64,000 nt of DNA. Origin: Bursaphelenchus xylophilus. Lineage: Eukaryota; Nematoda; Chromadorea; Rhabditida; Aphelenchoididae. The stretch lies in contig CAJFCV020000004.1 of the NCBI GenBank assembly GCA_904066235.2, positions 3,534,001-3,598,000 of the forward strand, given 5' to 3'. Below the pieces are notes generated by a model. That model was given only the letters and a program-made list of their open reading frames with translations. It was not told the DNA's origin and ran no database searches. Positions 51,901-60,650 of this stretch are shown piece after piece; position 1 is the first letter of the stretch; the number at the start of each line of letters is the position of its first letter. The translations under genes were made by a program, and so were the position numbers.

Positions 51901-54162
51901 ATCCTAAATGGAACCATCCCTCATCTTCTGCCGGACCTAGGCATGCCGGCGGATGCAGTTCTGGGATCGGAATCACCTTTAGAGAACTATGTTCCACACG
52001 TGAATTTTGAAATCATGGATGATAATAATTTCTCGGCATTGTGGGCAAGTAAGTTATGAAACAGAACGGATATGATGGAGAGAATAGGAAGGGAAAAAAT
52101 TTTTTTTGAGAGAAAAATTAATTTTTTTACAAGGAAAGTACTTCTATGGGGTATGGAGTTACAGGTCGAGACATGTATCAAAAACATCGCAAAATTTTTC
52201 TGATTCAGAATATGTAAAAATTAGCTGCCTAATTTTGGTTTGTAATGGTGAAAAAATCCTCAGAACTTTTCTCGCAACACCGCGCAAAGCTTTTTTGACC
52301 AAGTTTTTACCAAATCAAAAGCTTTGGTTTGAGCTAAAGTAAACCCTGGTATCTTGATAAGCCTTAAAATATCAAATTTGATTTTTATACTGCACCTTTA
52401 TTAGTAGTTACAAATTTAGTCTTAATGTTATATAGGAACTGCTAATTAAGGTGTAGTACTAATCAAATTTGATATTTTAAGGCTTGTCAAGATGCCAGGG
52501 TTTACTTTAGCTCAAAACAAAGCTTTTGGTTTGGTAAAAACTTGGTCAAAAAGGCATTTGCATGGTGTTGCAAGAAAAGTTCAGAGGTTTTTTCGCCTTT
52601 ACAACCCCAGATTAGGCAGCTAATTTTTAAATATTCTGAATCAGAAAAATTTTGCGATTTTGTTGATATATGTATCGACCTGTAACTCCATACCCCATAG
52701 AAGCACTTTCCTTGAGAGAAAAATTAATTTTTTTTTATTTTTTTGCCAAAAAATATGATTTTCTGAATTTTTAGATCCCCTGATTTTGGCGACAAAACAA
52801 CAACCAGACTCGGAACTTCATCGACAAGCATGCTCAGTCAAAGCCAAACCCCCACTAATCGCATTAATGGACGAGGAAGTGAATAAAATCATCCATTGGC
52901 AAAAGGAGTTCCCAAAACATAAATTTGCGTCGAAGGTTGCCAATGAATCCAATGTGGAAGTGGCCCGAGGCGCGATTGTGAAGTACATTTTGATGATACG
53001 AGCCGGGTTATTAAGAGATATGCGGGCACAGCGAATCCTCAATTTTTATTCAAGGCATACGAGCAATGTTCAGGGACATCGAAGGGCAATTGAGGTAAGA
53101 GTTTTAAAATTATTTTTACAAAATTATAACAAAATTTTGTCATGGATAATATAAATCATTTTCAGCAAAGAGGAGACCTCCAACCACTCGCCCCCACCTT
53201 CCCACCACCACCCAGAGAACGCCATCCGCCATGGCAAGGCCCACCGCCGCTCATGGATCGGCCCCCGTTTCGGGAAGACTCCCCGAATATGCACCGAGGA
53301 CCCCCACCACCATTGATGGATATAAGAAAACGCGAAAGATCTCCGCACAGAAGATTCGACAGAAGAGAACACGACCGAGAATGGGAACATCGGAGGGATA
53401 GAAGAGGACCGGCTGGAAGAATGAGAGATGTTTCACCGGGTAAGAACAAAAAAAACCACGATCTTTGATTACAAAATAGAAAATCTGGAAATTTTTTGAT
53501 AAGTTAGCCGAAAGAACCTGTTTAAAATAAGTTTTATGGGTGGTAAGACGCCATGAAAATGATTTTGCTATTTCACTTTATTTGGTTTTTATTTTTTTCC
53601 GACCAAGAACGCAAAAAAGCCCACGGAAGCAAAAATGCCACGAACCGGGATCGAACCGGTGACCTTTAGATCTTCAGTCTAACGCTCTCCCAACTGAGCT
53701 ATCATGGCAACGGGGAGTGAGCGCTGGGGACTCGAAGAGAAAAGAAGGGGAAAACGAGAGGGAACTTTTTAGTGAATAAAAAAAGGTTTTTTCTAGGAAA
53801 AGGAAGCTTGTTATGGGCGGGAAAATATTAAGATTACCGGGATAAGTTTGGATGGATTTGAATGGGAATGTATTTTTTTTAATTCCAAAAAAAATTTTTT
53901 TAAATATCGTCTGAGCAAATCAATTAATCCAAAGTATATTTTGATGATAAAATTTAAAGTTTCAGACCGATCGCGCTTCCGGAATGGCCGAAATTTTGGT
54001 CCACCACCTCAAGGGCCTCGCAACGGAACTGTCTTTACCCCACAGGTGCCAGAACCAACGAAAGAGAAAGAACCCGAACCGCCAAAACCGAAGAAACCCA
54101 AGAAAGTCGTCAACGAAGAAGACCTCTCCGAAGGCGAAATCCTCAGCTCGGATGAAGATTAG
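45985..54162 (+). CDS. Multi-NADAR-domain protein with Pro/Arg-rich tail
   Basis: Eleven exons: 45985-46073, 46183-46421, 46872-47103, 47237-47357, 49063-49263, 49341-49482, 50341-50719, 51468-52048, 52775-53094, 53166-53439, 53966-54162; 924 residues. NADAR (YbiA-like) domains in other proteins remove ADP-ribose from guanine or act on riboflavin intermediates. Three modules are visible, each ending in GN(R/Q)xGxxLMxLR (GNNQLGFFLMWLR, GNRSGIFLMELR, GGNRIGLMLMELR). The second module (from about 228) has the typical opening RPLSNYHVSPLELKGETYRS followed by VEHY; the Glu is Asp in module 1 (ADHY) and Ile in module 3 (PIHW), and the Lys usual after EHY is not conserved. So at most the middle module looks enzymatic. 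The tail (about 769-924) is Pro-rich, then Arg/Glu-rich, ending in an acidic stretch, suggesting a nuclear or RNA-linked role (inference). Confidence 0.82.
47418..48338. mobile_element. Family H palindromic element, copy 2 (NADAR gene intron 4), TSD TA
   Basis: Starts CAGGGTGGGCCACTCGAAAC and ends CGAGTGGCCCACTCTG, TA on both sides. It is colinear with copy 1 at 14205-15124 throughout. Confidence 0.85.
48441..48975. mobile_element. Family E palindromic element, copy 2 (NADAR gene intron 4)
   Basis: Inverted arms GATTGGGGAAACCGAAAAGT and CTTTTCGGTCCCCCCAATCG, with TAGTACTA-type sub-palindromes in the loop. Confidence 0.75.
49500..49975. mobile_element. Family E palindromic element, copy 3 (NADAR gene intron 6)
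   Basis: Inverted arms GTTGGACGATTGGGGAAA and the complement near 49940-49975. It begins within 20 nt of the intron donor. Confidence 0.75.
50759..51167. mobile_element. Family I foldback element, copy 1 (intron 7), TSD TGA
   Basis: Starts CAAGGAAGGTACTTTTATGG, ends AAGTACTTTCCTTG, TGA on both sides (50756-50758, 51168-51170). Arms are about 150 bp. Confidence 0.8.
51237..51309 (-). tRNA. tRNA-Phe (GAA), copy 1
   Basis: 73 nt, no intron. Acceptor GCCATGA pairs with TCGTGGC (one G-U), discriminator A; D arm GCTCAGTTGGGAGAGC; anticodon loop CTGAAGA; T arm ACCGGTTCGATCCCGGT. Antisense within intron 7 of the NADAR gene, about 70 bp from a family I element. Confidence 0.95.
52130..52714. mobile_element. 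Family I foldback element, copy 2 (intron 8)
   Basis: Starts CAAGGAAAGTACTTCTATGG, ends AGCACTTTCCTTG. Its flanks are a 20-bp direct repeat (52109-52128 and 52715-52734) rather than the 3-bp TNA seen at copy 1. The centre has an extra inverted segment not in copy 1. Confidence 0.78.
53636..53708 (-). tRNA. tRNA-Phe (GAA), copy 2
   Basis: Identical 73 nt to copy 1. Antisense within intron 10 of the same host gene. Beyond a few bases the flanks differ, so the two are dispersed copies or an old duplication. Confidence 0.95.
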
Positions 54163-55207
54163 CCCCCAAATTTCCCACCCAGAAGTATATCAGACTCCAG
54201 TTTCACTCCAAATCTCCAAAAATCTTAATTTAATTTTTTTCATAACAATATCCACGAATTAAATGGTATTCAAAAAAAACGATATAGTTAGATGTTACAG
54301 TAATTGTTGTTATGGTGCAGTAAAGTGTAATAATCCACAATTTTTTTATTTTTTGTGTTCCCACTCATCTTGCCTATGTTAGTCACATTTTTTTATATAA
54401 TTCATTAGAAACCCCAGGGATAACACGAGAATCTGAAGAAATTTTAATTCATGTGATTGTAGAGGGCTCTTAATGTAATAAAATTTAGAATGTAATTTCA
54501 TTAAAAACATCCTGCAGAAGCATACGTTTCCACAGATACGGTATCTGTAGAACAAAAAACGGATCATGACTTTTTACATTTTTTTTGTATGTTTATAGAG
54601 CACAATTTTATGCTGATTAACGTATGTAAAAATCAGCTGCGGCATTTGATTAATAACTTTTTTAAGGGCCGAATTTGTGCGTTCAAACTCACATTACGGT
54701 ATGCTACAGTAACCCGACTGCCAAAATTCTGTGTTTGTTATGACGGGCATAGGCTAAAACATAACTATTATCAATTGCAGCCATTTCTAATCAGTAGTTT
54801 TCCTGTAATGGTTGATTACTGTAAAATCATTAAATTGTAAATTACAGTAGGTTAATGAATGAATTGGACAAAAATATTTCAGCATTATGTTTATCGGATG
54901 ACTACAGTCATTTTAAAATTAAAAACTCAAAATTCGCTTTTTTCCTATGTCTAGGCCTAACTGGCGGCTGATTCAGTGACTCAGAAATCGTGTTTTAAGT
55001 CTGCATATGCCAATTTGCAACGAAGTCTGCCGATAACGAAGATAATGAAAATGAAAATTCACGGCGACATGATTATGACTCTCATTCTGCTTACAACACT
55101 TTTCAGTTTTCTTTCACAGTTTATTGTCAGCACAACCAATTCACATACGAAATGTATCACAAGCAGCCATCTGCGGGTTTAAAAACAAAAAAAACCCCGA
55201 CTTAACC
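54163..55207. repeat. Intergenic with a relic of the P450-intron foldback family
   Basis: About 54560-55000 matches, in order, one arm of the 9040-10862 element: TTTTATGCTGATTAACGTAT, then AGGGCCGAATTTGTGCG, then GTGACTCAGAAATCGTGTTTT. Only one arm is present and the tRNA-like part is missing. The rest is 3' UTR and AT-rich spacer. Confidence 0.6.
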
Positions 55208-55885
55208 TTAAGCGGGAATTATAACCGTTGCTGGTAATAGGACGACTTTGGCCTGCGCTGGAGCGAGACTGGACTGAGCTGGGGCGGCGCTAGGTTGAGC
55301 TGGAGGGGCGCTAGGCTGAGGTGGAGCGGCGCTGGGCTGAGCCGGAGCGGCGCTGGGCTGCGCTGGAGCGGCGCTGGGCTGAGCTGGGGCGGCGCTGGGC
55401 TGCGCTGGTCCTTGAGAAGCTGGAGGGAGGATGGGCTGAACTGTAATGATGCTTGGTTGAACTGGAGGGAGGCTTGATTCAAGTTGAACCGGACCGATGT
55501 TGGGTTGCGGCGGAGCAATGCTTGGTAGAACTGGAGCAATGCTTGACGGAGCTGGTGGTTGCGACGGATTGGACGGGGGCTGGGATCGAGGTGCACCTGT
55601 GCCGATGGCAACCACATTCTCGGCTTTCAAATTAAGCCCGTCGGCCGACTTGCTGGCCACAACTGCAGCTCCGGCCGTGGATTGCAATGGCACAACATTT
55701 GTTGCCGCTTTCGACGGGGCCAAACTGACGGATACTGGCGGTGGAGGAGGAGGTGAACTTGGAGGAACAGGCGGCTTTGATCCTGGTACAATCACTTGTA
55801 TTGTCGCGTTATTCGGGGGTGCAGTGAGAGGTATTACCGCTGCGTTTGCAGAAACAACCAGACAACAGAGAACCAGGAGTTTCAT
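55208..55885 (-). CDS. Secreted proline/alanine-rich repeat protein
   Basis: A single-exon gene of 225 residues from the ATG at 55885 (an ATG three codons upstream, at 55894, is equally possible). A signal peptide MKLLVLCCLVVSANA comes first; then a PPVPPSSPPPPPPVSVS stretch, a short non-repetitive middle, and a C-terminal array of about six or seven units of the type PSAAPAQ. No cysteine-rich or enzymatic domain. Such proteins are typical of cuticle, mucin-like or gland secretions; the role is not known. A TATA box is correctly placed, which supports expression. Confidence 0.7.
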   Translation of the reverse strand: MKLLVLCCLVVSANAAVIPLTAPPNNATIQVIVPGSKPPVPPSSPPPPPPVSVSLAPSKAATNVVPLQSTAGAAVVASKSADGLNLKAENVVAIGTGAPRSQPPSNPSQPPAPSSIAPVLPSIAPPQPNIGPVQLESSLPPVQPSIITVQPILPPASQGPAQPSAAPAQPSAAPAQPSAAPAQPSAAPPQPSAPPAQPSAAPAQSSLAPAQAKVVLLPATVIIPA

Positions 55886-55925
55886 TTTGGACAATCAAAT
55901 ATGAAATGTATTTTGCTTCCGATCC

Positions 55926-55934
55926 CTTTATAAG
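55926..55934 (-). promoter_or_regulatory. TATA box of the proline-rich gene
   Basis: CTTATAAAG on the minus strand, about 35-45 nt before the start codon, implying a very short 5' UTR. Confidence 0.5.
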
Positions 55935-56556
55935 ACGTGTACGAGGAATTTTTAATTATCCCCAGCCTCTCTTTAATTCACAATTTTCAAATTTTCAAAT
56001 GGAACTGCCCCAGGGCAATTAATTGAAGACACCGGGGAGTTTAATGAGAATATGTAAATTCATTGGTTCATAAAATGACCTAATTTGGAGGAAAATTCCT
56101 TTCATAACGTAGGTTGTCTGAGGGGTCGTTGTAGCATATGAAATGTAAAATAATCACAAAAAATTGCCATTTTATACGATGAAACATTTCCAGGGTAATT
56201 TTTCGTATCGACCGGTAAATCGTATTTTTTCATCAAAATCAAAAAACATGAGAATGAACTTTGCGCATTTAGTATTTCAAAATTTGAAAAGGTCAAATTT
56301 GCATATTGCTCTACTAAAAACGGAAAAACTAAAGTCATTTTGTTTTTCAACACCTCCGAGACAGTTGGCGATTTTCAGCTGGCCTTTTGTTAATCTTCGT
56401 CTTCGAAGGGCTGTTGTGATCGACAATGAAGCCGCGTGATAGGAGTCGAGTGGGTGGGTTGATCGGAATTCATTTTCATACCGTAATTTGGCGAACTGCG
56501 CCGTAGACTTGTTTTAAAGTTTGTATTTTTTACCATGTAACTTGTCCGTATGGCAC

Positions 56557-56978
56557 AGTGGGGGACATTGTCCAGTAGCAAAAAACGTACCATCTTGCAT
56601 CCGGGAAGTATCAAAAATGTGGCAAAATACCTCCCTCTCCAAGTGAAAAAAAACCCGATTTCAAAAGCACGCCCGCTAAAACAGTCCGGTGAAGGGATTG
56701 GCAATTTGCCAAAAAAACGTTTTGTCGGGGAAGAAATGGGGAATTTTTGGGGGGAGAGAGTACATGTCTTTTTTCCTCTTTCTCTCCGAAATCAAGACGA
56801 AGTGTAAAAAACCGATAGCGAAGGGTCTACTCCGGTCACCGGACTCCTCAGTTTGACGTGCGGCGCGCCTTTCAAATCGGAGTTTTTTCACTTGGAGAGG
56901 GAGATATTTTGCCATATTTTTGATACTTCCTGGATGCAAAATAATACGTTGTTTGCCACTGGATCAGGTCCCCCACTG
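56557..56978. mobile_element. Family A MITE, copy 13, split by a family B element
   Basis: Both family A halves are present (56557-56683 and 56867-56978). Between them is a truncated family B sequence containing CAGTCCGGTGAAGGG, ATCAAGACGAAGTGTAAAAA and ACTCCTCAGTTTGACGTGC. So B entered A. Confidence 0.78.
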
Positions 56979-57027
56979 TAGATATTAGAAGGCTTATTAT
57001 GATTACGAATAGTGGGTCCTGCCGAGA

Positions 57028-57872
57028 CATGTTATACGATGAAACATGCCCAATTGATTTTGATCGTATAACGTGTCTATGCTGTAAAAATGTGTAACCA
57101 GGTCGTGAACGCGCACCATTGCATCGTGATGACCCAATTTAATAAACATTGATTATTATTTGATTTTTATTAAAAGTCTCCAACTGCAGGTCGAGTGCAC
57201 ACTCAACACAGGCCCGTCCATCGGTCGGGCAATCGAACCAACAGCCGAAATAACAGTCGCAACAACAGCAGGAACACCTCCAGAAATACGAGTAGAAACA
57301 CAACAAGAGACAATTGTCGAGCCACCAAAAGCACTATAGCACCGACCCCGAAGAAGGAGAGGAAAGCGGACATTCTGGGCAAAGGAGACCTGGTTCAGCT
57401 GAACAAGCTTGAGTAAGTTGCAGGGGTTTAATTTTAGATTCAAATTATTAAATGCCTTATTAGATTTGGACAATTTTGCATAACTTACACCATCTTTCAG
57501 GATCAAAGTCAATAATATTTTGGGACGCGGCGGATTTGGTCAAGTTTATCATGTCCAGAACAGCGAGAATCTCAACCAATCAGCTGCGTTGAAGATCGAA
57601 CCCCAGAAAACTGGCAATCGATTGCTGGTAAGTTTTGCAATTGTTTGGGCCATTTTATATGATGAAATGTGTCCGATAGTATTTCGTCGTATAACTTGTC
57701 ACCTACACATCCCAAACGTCAATTTCTGGAAGCATATGTAATCAAAAGAATGGGAAAAAAGTTATTTTACTCTATGGATATCTCCACCTGTGAAATTCCG
57801 ATGTTGGAGACATTTTATACGATGAAATGTTTACGGATAGGTTTCGTGGAATAAAATGTCTCAAGCTCTTAA
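57028..57872. repeat. Cluster of TATACGATGAAATGT hairpins near and inside kinase introns
   Basis: Short inverted repeats of about 55-65 bp at 57028-57085, 57647-57710 and 57808-57872 have the shape GACATTTTATACGATGAA ... CGTATAA(A)TGTC. Related pieces lie at 56164-56225, 58170-58300 and 58868-58955. They fall in introns or upstream sequence and never in exons. Confidence 0.6.
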
Positions 57873-59778
57873 TTTTAAGAAATTGGGTTGGGTCTAAGCC
57901 TACACAAAATATTTTGTAATTGCTTTCAGTTTGAGAGCCTGCTTCTGACATACATTCACACCTCTCAAGGGGGAAAAGACCACTTCCCTCTGGTCTTTCG
58001 ATATGGAATAATTACTGTAAAGGATACACAATATCGCTACTGTCTCTTTCAAGTCCTTGGAACAAATCTGTCAGATCTGCGACGCCAATATACAAAGGAT
58101 GGAAAGCATTTTGAGGAGAAAACAATCGCTCATATTACACTGCAAACTTTCAAGGTGAGCAAAGAAGGTTTTGTTGTTTAAAATGTCACTCAAACGTATA
58201 TTCCAAAATGTCGTTTTTGCTTATTTCTTGGGTTTTGAGGGGATATCGGTCCTTGATGACAAAAAAAAATTTAAGATTTTTTCGTATAAAATGTCACCTT
58301 GTTGCAAAAGAACCGCAAAATGTCTTCTTTCAGGCTCTGTGGGACTTCCACGGCTATGGATTTGGTCATCATGACGTGAAGCCTCAAAATTTTGTCTGCG
58401 GCCGAGGTCCACATGAAGCTCGGATATACCTTATTGATTACGGAATTGGTCGATTTTGTTTCGAAGGCGATCAATACGTGTATGTTGCCGTTATCCATTT
58501 GATAGACCCACTGGTTTAGCCGTCCAAAGACCAAATATCATTTCACTGGCACTTTGAAATATTGCCCTATCAACTGCCATAATAGAAGGCACCCGGATCT
58601 CAAGGATGACCTGGAAAGTTGGGTCTACATGATGTTCGAACTATACGATGACACCTCGCTGATGTGGAGCGGCAGAGACAATCCGGAGAAGATCCTGAGG
58701 GGAAAGAAATTGTTTCTTCAGGACTGTTCGTACGCCTACAAAAGAGTGCCTCAGGTGCTGGGACGTGTGGTGGAGCTTGCGGGCAGTCCGGAGTATGGAA
58801 AGAAACCGAATCATAGTGCGATTTACAAGGAGTTGGAACAGTATTATATAAGGGAAAAGTTGGTAAGTCATACGATGTGGAGAGATTTTTCTTTTGTATG
58901 TTTTGTAATACGATGATAGGTGTCTGGACGGAATATATCGTATAAATTGTCACAAAAAGACCACTATACTGACGGACCTGATCCAGTGGAAAAACGTACC
59001 ATTTTGCATCCGGGAAGTATCAGAAATGTGGCAAAATACCTCCCTTTCCAACTGAAAAAACTACTATTTCAAAAATGCCGATTTTTTATAGGGCTGTTTA
59101 GCGATAAAAAGCAACATGTTTAAAAATTGCGAGGCTAAGGGCCTTAGAAACACAATTTTTGCGATTTTGATCCATTATTTCCCAAGTTTTTAGCTACAAT
59201 GACGGACCTGATTCGGTGGCAAAAAACGTACCATTTTGCATCCGGGAAGTAGCAAAAAATGTGGCAAAATGCCTCCCTTTCCAAGTAAAAAAACTCCGCT
59301 TTGAATAAAAAAATTCCCTTTCCCACACAAAAAGAACGGACGCGATTTTGAAAACGGAGTTTTTTCACTTGGAAATGGAGGTATTTTGCTACATTTATGA
59401 TACTTCCCGGATGCAAAATGCTACGTTTTTTGCCACTGGATCAGGTCCGCCACTGTAGATGGACGTTACAATTGGCAAAGTCATCTTTCATTCAGAAATT
59501 TTTGAAAATTAAAACTTTTTCAACCATTTATTGCCAATTTTTTACAGATTCCTTGTGAAAGAGTTGAATGGCAGAGTAAACACGAACACCTCGCACCATT
59601 TGAGGTACCCTCTGAGTCCCTCACCGATGAAGCGATTCAGTCTTTGAAGTATGACGATTGGGACCCTAAGAATCAAGAGAAAAAGCCCTTGGCGACCAAA
59701 CGAGTAGCCGCTCCGGGAAAGACAAGTGATGAAGATAACATTGAACAAGAAGCCAAGAAATTCTCGGAAGACGAGTGA
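57189..59778 (+). CDS. CK1/TTBK-like protein kinase, 5' exon unresolved
   Basis: A Ser/Thr kinase of the casein kinase 1 / tau-tubulin kinase group, which is greatly expanded in nematodes. Exons: (57189)-57412, 57501-57627, 57930-58154, 58334-58479, 58520-58862, 59548-59778. The N terminus is a basic Asn/Ser/Arg repeat (RNNSRNNSRNTSRNTSR), then the glycine loop LGRGGFGQVYHV, the lysine in AALKIEP, the catalytic HHDVKPQN (His-His-Asp where HRD is usual), DYG in place of DFG, and a C-terminal lobe ending in an acidic tail. All key catalytic residues are present. No ATG opens the first exon read here; a possible start exon is 56426-56435 with a weak GTGATA donor. AATAAA at 59807. Confidence 0.8.
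58968..59075. mobile_element. Family A MITE, copy 14, left half only (kinase intron 5)
   Basis: From TGACGGACCTGATCCAGTGG to the start of the palindrome centre, then broken off and followed by a family J segment (about 59085-59192, GGGCCTTAGAAACACAATTT) that recurs at 61535-61640. Confidence 0.7.
59195..59455. mobile_element. Family A MITE, copy 15 (kinase intron 5)
   Basis: Complete palindromic copy, starting TGACGGACCTGATTCGG and ending GTCCGCCACTG next to TA. Confidence 0.85.
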
Positions 59779-60650
59779 AATGAATGTAAAAATTGGTCTA
59801 GCTACCAATAAATATTGTGATACTCTGGTTTGACTCTTAATTCTGCGCAGGAACGTCATTGTAATTGCTGTGCATCTTGTGCAATATAATGCTTGTTTTT
59901 TATTAGGCAGAAGCGCTTTTGCAGCTACCATTGGCTATTTGTGAAGAGTTTTCTAGACTGGTCAGCCTTATTTTGAGATAACTCCGGCGCATACTTCGCT
60001 CTCTCAAAAGAAACCGTTTTCTCAATAGTATTGTTTTTTCTGCAAGTCATCCGTTTTTTGCAAAATTTGAGTTGTATGGCAACGCAATCTTTGATTGCCC
60101 GTGATACAACAGCAGATTTTTTTGCTAATTTTTACCATCTTGTTTTAGCTGCACAGCGTTTTCGAACCTGAAGACTTTCGGCGATTTGTAAAAAATAAGT
60201 TTATACATAGTAGAAGAATTCAGCACTTCAACCCCTATGTTAACTTTATCATTGGCAGTAGAGCAACAAAGTTTATCTATCCATATAGCCCATAGTCTAA
60301 GCAGTATTTGAAATTTTGAAGTGTGATTCTACAATCATGGAGGGGGAAGTTATGGCCGAAACACTGTGACCAACCCCGATTTTGGACGTAAAAAGTCACT
60401 CCGATTGAGGAGTGGCGCAATCATCAACTTTCTGCCGTCTCTCCCGTTTCGCATGAATTTCCTTTCTTCCCTCGCTTACTCATAATTCTATTTTACTTAT
60501 TTTGACTTCTTGAAACAGGTCTCTGGAGGTCCAAAAAATGGAATTTTTGTCATAAATTAATCCGAGCGTCTGTAAGTAATTCTCTCATACCAACCCAAGA
60601 TAAAATTTTATTTCACCGGGTTTTTGCTCAATTTTTGTTTCTATAAAAGT
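59779..60650. other. Intergenic between convergent kinase and hyaluronidase genes
   Basis: Contains the kinase poly(A) signal at 59807-59812. No further gene or recognised repeat. Confidence 0.5.

Noticed and set aside
53124..53449. Antisense open frames opposite the Pro/Arg-rich exon of the NADAR gene
   Set aside because: They mirror the coding exon's composition; the + strand exon has good splice signals and keeps frame with its neighbours.
55219..55904. Alternative open frames on both strands of the proline-rich gene
   Set aside because: GC-rich tandem repeats keep several frames open. Only the 55885-55208 frame has a signal peptide and a TATA box in the right place.
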